A stretch of 64,000 nt of DNA, from assembly GCA_035489015.1 (NCBI GenBank), contig DATHKR010000335.1, positions 31,689-95,688 on the forward strand, in the 5' to 3' direction. The position numbers were made by a program, and so were the translations under genes. The notes below the pieces were generated by a model, which searched no databases, was not told the origin of the DNA, and saw only the letters and a list, made by a program, of their open reading frames with translations. Each line of letters starts with the position of its first letter. Position 1 is the first letter of the stretch. This DNA is from DATFRY01 sp035489015 (lineage in GTDB: Bacteria > Myxococcota_A > Polyangia > Haliangiales > Haliangiaceae). Positions 48,655 through 58,020 of this stretch are shown one piece after another.

Positions 48655-48716
48655 ACAACCACTCGAACGGGGCCAACACGCGGTTCGCATCCTCTTGCTT
48701 CAAGGAGGCAGGAATC

Positions 48717-49253
48717 ATGATCGGAGTCATCATCCTCACCGCGTTCTTCTCGCTCATGGCGGTGAAGCTCTTCGCTCGCCGCCGGATGTGCGCCGCGGGG
48801 CTTCACGGCTGGCATCACCATCGATGGGGCGGACATGGCCCCTGGCGGGGATTCGGGCCCGGTTCGCGAGGAGGCCGAGGCAGCTGGATGTGGGCGGCGC
48901 TGGCCCGGCTCGACCTCTCGCCCGCCCAGGAGAAGGTGGTTCGCGCCGAGCTCGACATGCTCAAGCGGAGGGGCCGCACCCTGCGCGACGAGGGCGGACA
49001 GTCGCGCGCCGACCTGGCCCGCGCGGTGCGCGGCGAGGAGTTCGAGGAGGGCGCGCTCGCCAGCATGTTCATTCGCCATGACGAGCGGATGCACGATCTG
49101 CGCGGCGACCTGGCCGGCGCCATCGGGCGCATCCACGCGGTGCTCGACCCGGAGCAGCGCGCGCGCCTGGCGGACATTCTGGAGCGCGGTCCGTCCCGCT
49201 CGTGGGGCGGTCCTTATCGTGGCTTCAGCCCTACCGATACGGCGGACATCTAG
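48717..49253 (+). CDS. Spy/CpxP-like periplasmic metal/stress-response protein
   Basis: 178 residues. The start is set by AAGGAGG eight bases upstream of the ATG. An N-terminal anchor (MIGVIILTAFFSLMAVKLFA) is followed by a His/Gly/Trp-rich patch (GLHGWHHHRWGGHGPWRGFG) that may bind metal. A helical domain of the LTxxQ/Metal_resist type comes next: LARLDLSPAQEKVVRAELDM, VRGEEFEEGALASMFIRHDE and IGRIHAVLDPEQRARLADIL. Proteins of this kind sense envelope or metal stress and restrain a CpxA-like kinase. The response-regulator and kinase genes follow on the same strand, supporting a three-gene unit. Confidence 0.82.
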   Translation: MIGVIILTAFFSLMAVKLFARRRMCAAGLHGWHHHRWGGHGPWRGFGPGSRGGRGSWMWAALARLDLSPAQEKVVRAELDMLKRRGRTLRDEGGQSRADLARAVRGEEFEEGALASMFIRHDERMHDLRGDLAGAIGRIHAVLDPEQRARLADILERGPSRSWGGPYRGFSPTDTADI

Positions 49254-49354
49254 GACGAGTGCCGATCGGCGCTGCATCCGGGACGCCGGGCCGGTCTGGC
49301 GGCGCTCCGCGCGGCCGCGCCGAGGGCCTTGGACCGGTCGGGTGTTGCACCTGC

Positions 49355-49360
49355 TAGAGT
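49355..49360 (+). promoter_or_regulatory. -10 element TAGAGT
   Basis: GCTAGAGT lies 22 bases before the response-regulator ATG; AAGGA is present between. It could give the two-component genes a promoter separate from the Spy-like gene. Confidence 0.35.
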
Positions 49361-49382
49361 CTCGGAACAGGCCAAGGACGAT

Positions 49383-50066
49383 ATGTCGATCCGCGTGCTC
49401 CTCATCGACGACGACGCCCGACTCTCGGAGCTCCTGTCGGGGTTCCTGGCCCAGAACGACGTCTCGCTGACCCACGCGCGCGACGGACGCGCCGGCCTGC
49501 ACGCGCTCGAGATCGACGCGTTCGACGCGGTCCTGCTCGACGTGATGATGCCGGGGCTCGACGGTCTCGACGTGCTGCGCCGGATCCGCTCGCACAACCG
49601 GATCCCGATCCTGATGCTGACCGCGCGCGGCGACGAGGCCGACCGTGTGGTCGGCCTCGAGCTCGGGGCCGACGACTACGTGCCCAAGCCGTTCTCGCCG
49701 CGCGAGCTGCTCGCCCGCCTGCGCGCGGTTCTTCGCCGGGCCCAGCCCGACGCCGGGTCGGAGCGCCTGGTCGCCGCCGGCATCGAGGTGGACGTGGGCT
49801 CGCGCACCGTGCGGGTCGAGGGGACCGAGGTCGACCTCACCGGCCTGGAGCTCGACATCCTCATCGCGCTCATGCGCCGGGCCGGCAGGGTGGTGCCGCG
49901 CAGCTCGCTCCTGGCCGAGGCGGGGCGCGGCGACGTCGCCGTGCACGAGCGCACCGTCGACGTCCACATCTCCAAGCTGCGGAAGAAGCTGGGAGACGAC
50001 ATGTCCGCCCCGCGCCGGATCCGCACCGTGCGCGGGGTGGGCTATGTTCTGGCGCGCGAGCCATGA
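49383..50066 (+). CDS. OmpR/CpxR-family response regulator
   Basis: 227 residues. Receiver domain (1-115) with acidic pocket LLIDDDARL, phospho-acceptor Asp53 in AVLLDVMMPGLDGLD, Thr in ILMLTARGDEAD and Lys in DDYVPKPFSPRELL. A winged-helix DNA-binding domain (about 130-225) contains LTGLELDILIALMRRAGRVV and HISKLRKKLGDD...IRTVRGVGYVLA. ATG 49383 has AAGGA five bases upstream. The stop overlaps the start of the kinase gene (ATGA), so the two are co-translated. Confidence 0.95.
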   Translation: MSIRVLLIDDDARLSELLSGFLAQNDVSLTHARDGRAGLHALEIDAFDAVLLDVMMPGLDGLDVLRRIRSHNRIPILMLTARGDEADRVVGLELGADDYVPKPFSPRELLARLRAVLRRAQPDAGSERLVAAGIEVDVGSRTVRVEGTEVDLTGLELDILIALMRRAGRVVPRSSLLAEAGRGDVAVHERTVDVHISKLRKKLGDDMSAPRRIRTVRGVGYVLAREP

Positions 50067-51265
50067 GACCCCCTCCCCACTGGCGCGGCCGCGACCATCG
50101 CTGGCAGAAGCGCGAGGAGCGCTGGCGTCGCCACCAGGATCGGATGCGCCGGCACCACCTCGACGGGCCGTGGAGCTGTCGCGATCCGCGCGGCTTTCTC
50201 CCCTGGTGGCGCATGCACGCGGGGCTTCACCGCCGCATCTTCCTCGGCTTCGGCGTGGCCATCGCGCTCAGCTGCGCCACCGCGGCGGTCTTCCTGCAGA
50301 TCACCGGCGGGCGGGCCCGCGCGGCGGCGCTCATCCCGATCTGCGCGGTGCTGTGGGTGGCCTCGGGCGGGATCGCCTGGCACCTCATTCGCCCGCTCCT
50401 CCAGGTCATCCGCGTCGCGCGCGACATCGGCGACGGCAAGCTGAAGAGCCGGCTCGAGCTCGGCCGCCACCAGGGCGAGCTCGGGGTCCTGTCCGACTCG
50501 ATCAACGACATGGCGGCGCGCATCGAGCGGCAGCTGTCCGACCAGCGCGAGCTGCTCGCCGCCGTGTCGCACGAGATCCGCACCCCGCTGGGGCACATGC
50601 GCATCCTGCTCGAGACGGCGCGCGACGGCGGCACCGATCCAGCAGTGGTCGCCGAGCTGGAGCGCGAGGTGATGGAGGTCGACCGCCTGGTCGGCCAGCT
50701 GCTGGCCGGCTCGCGCCTCGACTTCGATGCGATGGACCGCCGCGAGCTCGACGCCGGCGAGCTGGCCGCGCTCGCGCTCGAGCGAGCAGGCCTCGACCTC
50801 GACCGGCTCGACGTCTCGGTCGACGGGGCGCGAGTGACCGGCGACCCGACCCTGGTCGCCCGCGCGCTGGCAAACCTCATCGACAACGCCCAGGGCCACG
50901 GCGGCGGGCTCACCGCGCTGCGGGTCCGCCGCGGCGATGGCACCGGCGGGCACGCGGCCAGCGACGGCGAGGCCGGCGGCAACGGCGCGGCGTCGAATGG
51001 CGCGGGCGGTGCCGCCCGGACCGCGGCCGGCCGCGAGGTCGTGTTCGAGATCGAGGACGCCGGGCCCGGCTTCGCCGCCGGCGAGCTGGACCGCGTGTTC
51101 GATTCGTTCTACCGGGGCGAGCGCCGCGGTCACGGCTCGCTCGGGCTCGGCCTCGCGCTGGTCAAGCGCATCGCCAACGCCCACCAGGGCCGGGCCTGGG
51201 CCGAGAACCGCCCGGGCGGCGGCGCGCGCCTGGCCTTCACCCTGCCCGAGCGCCCGCGCGCCTAG
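50063..51265 (+). CDS. Sensor histidine kinase without a periplasmic domain
   Basis: 400 residues. A very basic, His/Trp-rich cytoplasmic start (WRGRDHRWQKREERWRRHQD) leads to TM1 (about 58-79) and TM2 (88-108), joined by only about eight residues, so there is no periplasmic sensor. A HAMP-like linker follows, then the phospho-acceptor His170 in LAAVSHEIRTPLGHM. The ATPase N-box is NLIDNAQGHGG and the G-boxes are DAGPGFAAGELDRVFDSF and GHGSLGLGLALVKRI. A low-complexity insert of about 30 residues (GGHAASDGEAGGNGAASNGA...) interrupts the ATPase domain. Input probably comes through the Spy-like protein or the membrane. Confidence 0.93.
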   Translation: MRPPPHWRGRDHRWQKREERWRRHQDRMRRHHLDGPWSCRDPRGFLPWWRMHAGLHRRIFLGFGVAIALSCATAAVFLQITGGRARAAALIPICAVLWVASGGIAWHLIRPLLQVIRVARDIGDGKLKSRLELGRHQGELGVLSDSINDMAARIERQLSDQRELLAAVSHEIRTPLGHMRILLETARDGGTDPAVVAELEREVMEVDRLVGQLLAGSRLDFDAMDRRELDAGELAALALERAGLDLDRLDVSVDGARVTGDPTLVARALANLIDNAQGHGGGLTALRVRRGDGTGGHAASDGEAGGNGAASNGAGGAARTAAGREVVFEIEDAGPGFAAGELDRVFDSFYRGERRGHGSLGLGLALVKRIANAHQGRAWAENRPGGGARLAFTLPERPRA

Positions 51266-51354
51266 GACTCCCGCGGCGCACTTCGCGGGCCTCGGGACGG
51301 GCCCCCCGCGTGCGCTTGCGCGGGCCAGCGCCGCGGCGCGGGCGGCAAAGTGTG

Positions 51355-51383
51355 ACGCGGCCGTGCCGGTCGACCGGCCGCGT
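51355..51383. terminator. Hairpin between the kinase and the next lipoprotein gene
   Basis: ACGCGGCC and GGCCGCGT form eight-base arms around a 13-base loop that itself contains the palindrome CCGGTCGACCGG partly overlapping the right arm. It lies 90 bases after the kinase stop and 16 before the next ATG. It could be a terminator for the two-component operon or an operator. No T-run follows. Confidence 0.35.
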
Positions 51384-51399
51384 GCTCAACTGAGCCACC

Positions 51400-52638
51400 A
51401 TGCGCGCCGCTCGCAGGCTCATCGTCCCCGGTCTCCTCGCTCCCGTGCTCGCCCTGGCGACCGCGTGCGGCGGTGGCACGCACAGCTCGTCGAGCTCGGC
51501 CCAGCGCTCGCGGGTCGAGCCGGCCCTGGCCGCGCTCCGCGCGGCGCGCTTCGAGGAAGCCGCCCGCGCCGCCGACCAGGTGCTGGCCGACGACTCGACC
51601 AGCTCGGTCGCCGCGGCGGTGCGCGCGCTGACCCGCTACCACGCCATCGCGGACGGTCTGTTCGACTCTTTCACCGCCGCCGACCGCGAGATGGGCGGCG
51701 GCCAGTCGTTCGACGACACCCGCCTGCGCGCGTCGTTCCGCGAGGCGGAGGCGGCGCTCGGCCAGGTCGACCGCGATCTCGCCCTGGCCGCGGCCGACCC
51801 GGGCTTCTCGCTCGAGCTGTGTCTTGCCTGCTGGGAGCGCGACTGGAACCGGAGCGGCGAGGTGGACCCGCGCGACCGGTTGCTCTTCCAGGTCGAGATG
51901 GACGCCGACGGCAGCGAGATCCCGCCGGGCGACCCGCGCCGCTCGCCCACCTTCCGCTTCGACGTCGGCGACCTCCACTGGGCCCGCGCGATGATCGCCT
52001 TCCAGCGGGCCGGCCTCGACCTCATGGCCGCGTACAGCTGGAAGGACGCGCCCCGGGCCGCCGCGATGATCTTCGGCAAGGCCGAGGTGGTGCGCTTTCC
52101 GCTGGTCGACCGCTCGCGCGTGACCCGGGCCCGCGACCTGATCCTGGTCGGGCTGGACCACGCCGACCGCACCCGCGCTGCCTACCTGGCCGAGCGCGAC
52201 GACGATCGCGAGTGGGTTCCGAACCCGGCCCAGAAGCACCACCCGCTGCCGCTTCCGGTCGACGCGGCGCTGTACGACACCTGGGCCGCGGTCACCGCCG
52301 ACGTGCGCCGGCTGGTGCGCGGCGAGGAGGGCCTCGACCTGGGCGAGATCGTCCGCCTGGCCAACCCGGAGTGGAAGCGTTTCACGGCCGGGTTCCTCGA
52401 CGTCGGGCGGATGCTGTCCGAGCCGCGCGACATCGTGCTGGACGTCCCGGCGCTGAACAGGATCGGCGAGGGGCCCGACGCGCTCGCGGCCGCGTTTCCC
52501 ATCCTCTTCGGCGTCTATTACGTCCCGTCGATGAAGGCCTCGCCGCTGGTCGGGCGACTGGCCCGGATGCGCAGCGAGGTCGAACGAGGCGACGACACCC
52601 TCGGTCGCAAGCTGCGCTACCTGCTCTGGCTGAACTGA
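51400..52638 (+). CDS. Lipoprotein with EF-hand-like loops, unknown function
   Basis: 412 residues. The lipoprotein signal ends LATAC (Cys23), with a GGGTHSSSSS start to the mature protein. The first part is helical and TPR-like (RVEPALAALRAARFEEAARA, AADQVLADDSTSSVAAAVRA). Two acidic loops, DWNRSGEVDPRD and EMDADGSEIP, have the D-x-[DN]-x-[SD]-G pattern of calcium-binding loops. The C-terminal half is conserved-looking but not recognised (DLHWARAMIAFQRAGLDLMA, FPILFGVYYVPSMKASPLVG). There is no Shine-Dalgarno close to the ATG. Confidence 0.7.
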   Translation: MRAARRLIVPGLLAPVLALATACGGGTHSSSSSAQRSRVEPALAALRAARFEEAARAADQVLADDSTSSVAAAVRALTRYHAIADGLFDSFTAADREMGGGQSFDDTRLRASFREAEAALGQVDRDLALAAADPGFSLELCLACWERDWNRSGEVDPRDRLLFQVEMDADGSEIPPGDPRRSPTFRFDVGDLHWARAMIAFQRAGLDLMAAYSWKDAPRAAAMIFGKAEVVRFPLVDRSRVTRARDLILVGLDHADRTRAAYLAERDDDREWVPNPAQKHHPLPLPVDAALYDTWAAVTADVRRLVRGEEGLDLGEIVRLANPEWKRFTAGFLDVGRMLSEPRDIVLDVPALNRIGEGPDALAAAFPILFGVYYVPSMKASPLVGRLARMRSEVERGDDTLGRKLRYLLWLN

Positions 52639-52647
52639 CGACCCGGG

Positions 52648-54111
52648 TCACGGCATCAGGCGCGGGGCCGCCGCCGGCGGTGCGTCGAACACCACGCCGA
52701 ACGCCGCCAGGCACATCTCGTCGAGGGTCTCCTCGCCGAGGAAGACGTCGATCGGGTGCTCGAGGTCGGCCTCCTGCAGGGCGCGCTGGACGAACGGGTT
52801 CTCGACCGTGTTGTCGTAGCGGCAGCGGATCGTGATCTCGTCGCCGTCGCCCACCGTCGGCAGGTTGTCGAGCTCGGTGTCGTACTGGTAGGTGCGCTGC
52901 CACGAGAAGTCCCAGGCCGGGACCTTGACCAGGCACTCCTCGGCCGGCTCGCCCGGGGCCGGGTTGCGGCGCAGGATCTTCACGTCGAGGTCGACCCCGA
53001 CGTAGTGCATGTGCGGGAACGCCGACAGGATCGGGAAGCGCTGGGTCACGCCGGGCAGGCTGATCGGGAAGCGCATCGTCTCGGTGTGATCGGCGATGCC
53101 GGCCGGGACGCGGAACTCGACCGCGCCGTCGTCGTCCGGCCCGGGCAGGAGGATCGGCTCGGCCTCGACGTTGCCGACCGCGGTGAACAGGAGCTGCTTG
53201 GCCGGCTGCTGGTCGGTCACCCGCAGCTGGACCTTGGTCGCGTCCGGATCGTGGGTGCGGCCGGCCGGGTGGTAGTGCATCTGCACGACCAGGAGCGAGC
53301 TGGCCGGCAGCGGGATGCCGACCCCGGTCGGGGTCTCGAACGGCAGCGAGCCCGGCACCCACACGCCGGCGAAGAACGAGCCGGGCGAGGTCACCCCGCC
53401 GAAGCACTCGTAGTACCCGTCGGGGCCGACCTTGGCCAGGATGTCGGCCTGACCGGCCGGCGGCACCACGGTCAGGACCGCGTGGTGGGCGACCTCCAGG
53501 TTGGACGGCACCATGTGGAGGCCGGTGATCCAGGTGTCCTGATCGATCCCGGGATCGAGGACGAAGCAGACGAACTCGTCCGCGTCGCCCGAGGTCGCGT
53601 AGCCGACCTCCGGCTCGACGGTGTGGGTGGCGTCGGTCAGATCGAGCACCGGCGCCTCGGGCACCGGCGTGGCCGATTCCGGATCGCCCTCGGGCGCCTC
53701 GAGATCGACCCACTTCTGGAGGAGCGCCTCCTCGTCGGCGGTGAGGCGCTGATCGTCGCGCCAGCCGAACCGCGGCTCGCAGTCGTCGGTCGACACGGCG
53801 CCCCACGGCGGCATCTCGCCCGCCTCGACCCGGGCCGCCATCAGGCCGGCGAACGGCGCCGCGCTGGCGTAGTCCTCGAGCGAGAACGGCCCGATCCCGC
53901 CCGGCTTGTGGCAGGAGACGCAGTGCTCGGCCACCAGCGGCGCGATGTCCTTGTGCCAGGTGACCTCGGCCTGTCCGTCGCCGTCGTCGGCCCCGTCGGT
54001 GTCGCCGGCATCGCCGGAGTCGTCGTCGCCATCGTCATCACCGCTGTCGCAGGCGCCGAGGGCGAGCGGCATCGCGAGCACGAGACCAGCCAGAGCGCGT
54101 AAGGATCGCAT
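52648..54111 (-). CDS. Cytochrome c / copper type II monooxygenase-like lipoprotein
   Basis: 487 residues. Lipoprotein signal MRSLRALAGLVLAMPLALGAC (Cys21), an acidic linker DSGDDDGDDDSGDAGDTDGA, then a small c-type heme domain (AEHCVSCHKPGGIGPFSLED, with GEMPPWG as likely Met ligand). The rest resembles the ascorbate-dependent copper monooxygenase catalytic core (PHM/DBH family): NLEVAHHAVLTV, VVQMHYHPAGRTHD and FPHMHYVGVDLDVKI offer the expected His ligands. It likely oxidises or transfers electrons to a periplasmic substrate through copper, with the heme as electron relay. The ATG at 54111 is preferred to a TTG at 54123. Confidence 0.85.
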   Translation of the reverse strand: MRSLRALAGLVLAMPLALGACDSGDDDGDDDSGDAGDTDGADDGDGQAEVTWHKDIAPLVAEHCVSCHKPGGIGPFSLEDYASAAPFAGLMAARVEAGEMPPWGAVSTDDCEPRFGWRDDQRLTADEEALLQKWVDLEAPEGDPESATPVPEAPVLDLTDATHTVEPEVGYATSGDADEFVCFVLDPGIDQDTWITGLHMVPSNLEVAHHAVLTVVPPAGQADILAKVGPDGYYECFGGVTSPGSFFAGVWVPGSLPFETPTGVGIPLPASSLLVVQMHYHPAGRTHDPDATKVQLRVTDQQPAKQLLFTAVGNVEAEPILLPGPDDDGAVEFRVPAGIADHTETMRFPISLPGVTQRFPILSAFPHMHYVGVDLDVKILRRNPAPGEPAEECLVKVPAWDFSWQRTYQYDTELDNLPTVGDGDEITIRCRYDNTVENPFVQRALQEADLEHPIDVFLGEETLDEMCLAAFGVVFDAPPAAAPRLMP

Positions 54112-54253
54112 CACCGGGGACAAAGCAGCCCGCGTGCCAGCACCAGGTCCCCGTTCTCACTGGGCACTGCCAGGTGGTGGGGTGATTTTCACCGTCCCGG
54201 TGGGCCCGGGCCGTCGAGAATGGAGACACCCTGCCGCCGCGGCGCGTCGCCGC

Positions 54254-54259
54254 TATCAT
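54254..54259 (+). promoter_or_regulatory. -10 element TATCAT
   Basis: GCTATCAT lies 14 bases before the ATG at 54274, giving a leader of roughly eight bases. Confidence 0.35.
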
Positions 54260-54273
54260 CCGGCTGCCCACCC

Positions 54274-55290
<1,017 letters not shown>

Positions 55291-55349
55291 CCGCTGGCGC
55301 CGGCCAGGCGGGCGGGCCACCGCGGCCTCACCCGCCTCGCCGACACCGG

Positions 55350-56645
55350 TCAGGCCCCCGAGCCGTTCTTCCTCGGCCCGCCGGTCGCGTCGCCGGTGGC
55401 GCCGTCCCCGCCGCCCAGGCGGGCCAGCAACCCGGGGACGTCGACCCCGAGCATGTGCTGGAGCTGGTGCGAGGCCACCGCCGCCTTGACCGCGAGGTTG
55501 TCGCCGCCGTCGGTGAGCCTGCGGTCGATGAAGGTGACCTTGTCGATCGGCAGGGCGCTGACCGTGCTCATGAGCTGCGCGATCAGGCCGGACAGCTTCT
55601 GCGCGATCATGATCTGGCGCGCCCCCTCGCCGTGGCTGCGCCACGTCTCCGACATCTGGCGCAGCGCCGACGCGGTGGCGCGGCCGTTCTCGATGATCTG
55701 GGCGGCCTTGCCTCGCGCCGCCTCGACCTTGCTCTGCTTGTCGGCCTCGGCCGGCTTGACCACGTCGGCCTGCAGCTGGAGGCGGACCTGGTCGAGCCTG
55801 GCCGTCTGCAAGGCCACCTCGGCGGTCGCCTTGGCCACCGCCGCGGTCACGTGCGAGCGCTCCTCGGCGACGAGGGCCAGCTTCCTGGTCTGCGCGTCGA
55901 GGATGCGCTTCTTGGCGTCGGCCCGCGCCATCGCGGTCTCCGCCTCGATGCGGGCGATCTCCTGGTTCTCGAGGTTCGACGCCGAGCGCTCGGCCGACAG
56001 CGCGTGGTTCTCGGCCTCGGCGATGCGAGAGCGGGTCAGGAGCTCGGCCGACTGCCGGCGGCCGAGCGAGTCGAGGTAGCCCTTGTCGTCGGACACGTTC
56101 TGGATCTTCAGCGTGTCGAGCTCCAGGCCGAGGCTCTTCAGATCCTTGTCCGCCTCGGTCAGCAGCTCCTCGGCGAACTTGACCCGGTCGCGGCTCACCT
56201 CCTCCGGCGTGAGCGTGGCGACCACGCCGCGCAGGTTGCCCTCGAGCGTCTCGCGCGCCACCTTCATCACCTCCTCGCGCGTGGTGCCCAGAAAGCGCTC
56301 GATCGCGTTGCCGATGATCGGCTCGCTGCCGGCGATCTTGAGGTTGGCCACGCCCTCGACGTTGAGCGGGATGCCGCCCTTCGAGTAGGCGCCGACCACG
56401 CGCAGGTCGATGATCATGTTGGTGAGATCCATGCGGTCGACCCGCTCGATGAGCGGGATGCGCAGGCCGCGACCGCCCTGGACCAGCCGGTAGCCGACCT
56501 GCCGCTCGCCCACCCGCCGCTGACTGCCGGAGAAGATCAGCACCTCGTTGGGCGCGCAGATGTAGATGAGGCGCGTCACCACCAGCACCATGCTGATGAG
56601 CGCGAGGAAGAGGACGCCTACCACCACCAGGATCGAAGCGCTCAC
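55350..56645 (-). CDS. Flotillin-like SPFH protein (second of pair)
   Basis: 431 residues from a GTG that overlaps the upstream stop (GTGA), with GGAGGT a few bases upstream. A short N-terminal membrane segment (SASILVVVGVLFLALISMVL) precedes ICAPNEVLIFSGSQRRVGER and an SPFH domain (MDLTNMIIDLRVVGAYSKGG, AIERFLGTTREEVMKVARET, LEGNLRGVVATLTPEEVSRD). A long Ala/Glu-rich coiled coil (about 235-350) follows. This is the flotillin/FloT architecture of functional membrane microdomains. The Gly-rich tail is GGGDGATGDATGGPRK. Confidence 0.92.
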   Translation of the reverse strand: MSASILVVVGVLFLALISMVLVVTRLIYICAPNEVLIFSGSQRRVGERQVGYRLVQGGRGLRIPLIERVDRMDLTNMIIDLRVVGAYSKGGIPLNVEGVANLKIAGSEPIIGNAIERFLGTTREEVMKVARETLEGNLRGVVATLTPEEVSRDRVKFAEELLTEADKDLKSLGLELDTLKIQNVSDDKGYLDSLGRRQSAELLTRSRIAEAENHALSAERSASNLENQEIARIEAETAMARADAKKRILDAQTRKLALVAEERSHVTAAVAKATAEVALQTARLDQVRLQLQADVVKPAEADKQSKVEAARGKAAQIIENGRATASALRQMSETWRSHGEGARQIMIAQKLSGLIAQLMSTVSALPIDKVTFIDRRLTDGGDNLAVKAAVASHQLQHMLGVDVPGLLARLGGGDGATGDATGGPRKNGSGA

Positions 56646-57985
56646 GACTGACCTCCCTGCGTCGGCGTACCGGCCGGCGCCGCGGTCGGCGCGGTCGCGC
56701 CGGTCATGACTCGCGTGATGTCCACTCCGGTCGCGCGCGAGACCTCGGCGATGAGCTGGGTCACCGTGGCCGGGTACGCCCCCACGTACGCGGGGAGCGT
56801 GTCGCCGCTGCCGGAGTCGATGAGGTTGACCTGCCGCACCTTGAGGTTGCTCGCCGCCCGGGTCACCTGCGCGAAGATCTCGTCGATGTTCTGCAGGACG
56901 AACATGTCCATCGCCTTGCCGTCGCTCTCGCGCCAGGCCGCCGCCACGGTGGCGAGCGCCTCGGCCATCGCGCGGCCGTCCGCCTCGATCGACGCCGCCC
57001 GCCCGGCCGCGGCCAGCTCCTCCACCTGCCGGGCCGCCTCGGCCGGGATGGTCACGTCGGCGGCCAGCCGCAGCCCCTCGAGGGTGCCGCGGATCGACTG
57101 CAGCTCCTTCTCCGCCTCGGCCCGCGCCGCGCTGGCCCCGGCGATCGCCCGCTCCTCCTCGCTGCGCGCCTCGGCGTCGAGCTCGGCCTTGATCTGGCGC
57201 AGCTGGTTCTGCTTGCGGAGCACGTTGGCCTGCGCGTTGGTGACCGCCACGTCGCCGCGCGCCTTGGCCGCGGCCTCCGCCTCCTGGGCGGCGCGCTGAG
57301 CGTCCGACTCGGCCACCTCGGCCGCGCGCAGCACCTCGGCGATCCGCTTGCGGCCGAGCGACTCCAGATAGCTGCGGTCGTCGGCGACGTGCAGGATCTT
57401 GAGGGTGTCGAGGTGAAGGCCGAGCTTCTGCAGATCCGCCTCGGCCTCCTCGACCAGGCTGCGGGCGAACTTCAACCGGTCCTCGTTCACCTCCTCCGGC
57501 GTCATCTTGGCCAGGACGCCGCGCAGGTGCCCCTCGAGCGTCTCCTTGCACACCCGGGCGATCTCCTTCCGGTCGCGGTCGAGGAAGCGCTCGATCGCGT
57601 TGCCGATGAGGGCCGGGTCGGACGAGACCTTGACGTTGGCCACCGCGTGGACCGCGAGCGGGATGCCGAGCCCGCCGTCGGCCCCCTCCGAGTAGGCCCC
57701 GGTGACGCTCATCGGCACCGAGATGTTGGTGAGGCTCATCGAGCGCACCTCCTCGAGCACCGGCACGCGCATCGCGCGACCGCCGAAGATCACGCGGAAG
57801 CCGACCTTGCGCCCGTCCTCGGCGACCCGGGTCCGCCCCGAGAAGATGAGCACGTGGTTGGGGGCGCACACGTAGAGCAGCTGCTTGAGCCCCCAGATGA
57901 GCACGAACACGCCTGCCAGCGACGCTCCGGCCACGCCCAGGATGACCGGGCCGGACTGCTGCAGGGTTTGCACGAGAGACTCCAT
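56642..57985 (-). CDS. Flotillin-like SPFH protein (first of pair)
   Basis: 447 residues, clearly a paralogue of the next gene: ALDH-free, with one membrane segment (GPVILGVAGASLAGVFVLIW), then YVCAPNHVLIFSGRTRVAED, VRSMSLTNISVPMSVTGAYS, GNAIERFLDRDRKEIARVCK and LEGHLRGVLAKMTPEEVNED. A coiled-coil stretch rich in Ala/Glu (about 215-330) follows. The start is set by GGAGGAGGAGGAG directly before the ATG. It overlaps the second flotillin by four bases and follows the NfeD gene by 35 bases. The two flotillins may hetero-oligomerise. Confidence 0.92.
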   Translation of the reverse strand: MESLVQTLQQSGPVILGVAGASLAGVFVLIWGLKQLLYVCAPNHVLIFSGRTRVAEDGRKVGFRVIFGGRAMRVPVLEEVRSMSLTNISVPMSVTGAYSEGADGGLGIPLAVHAVANVKVSSDPALIGNAIERFLDRDRKEIARVCKETLEGHLRGVLAKMTPEEVNEDRLKFARSLVEEAEADLQKLGLHLDTLKILHVADDRSYLESLGRKRIAEVLRAAEVAESDAQRAAQEAEAAAKARGDVAVTNAQANVLRKQNQLRQIKAELDAEARSEEERAIAGASAARAEAEKELQSIRGTLEGLRLAADVTIPAEAARQVEELAAAGRAASIEADGRAMAEALATVAAAWRESDGKAMDMFVLQNIDEIFAQVTRAASNLKVRQVNLIDSGSGDTLPAYVGAYPATVTQLIAEVSRATGVDITRVMTGATAPTAAPAGTPTQGGQS

Positions 57986-58020
57986 GGCTCCTCCTCCTCC
58001 TCCTCGAATGACTCCGACGT

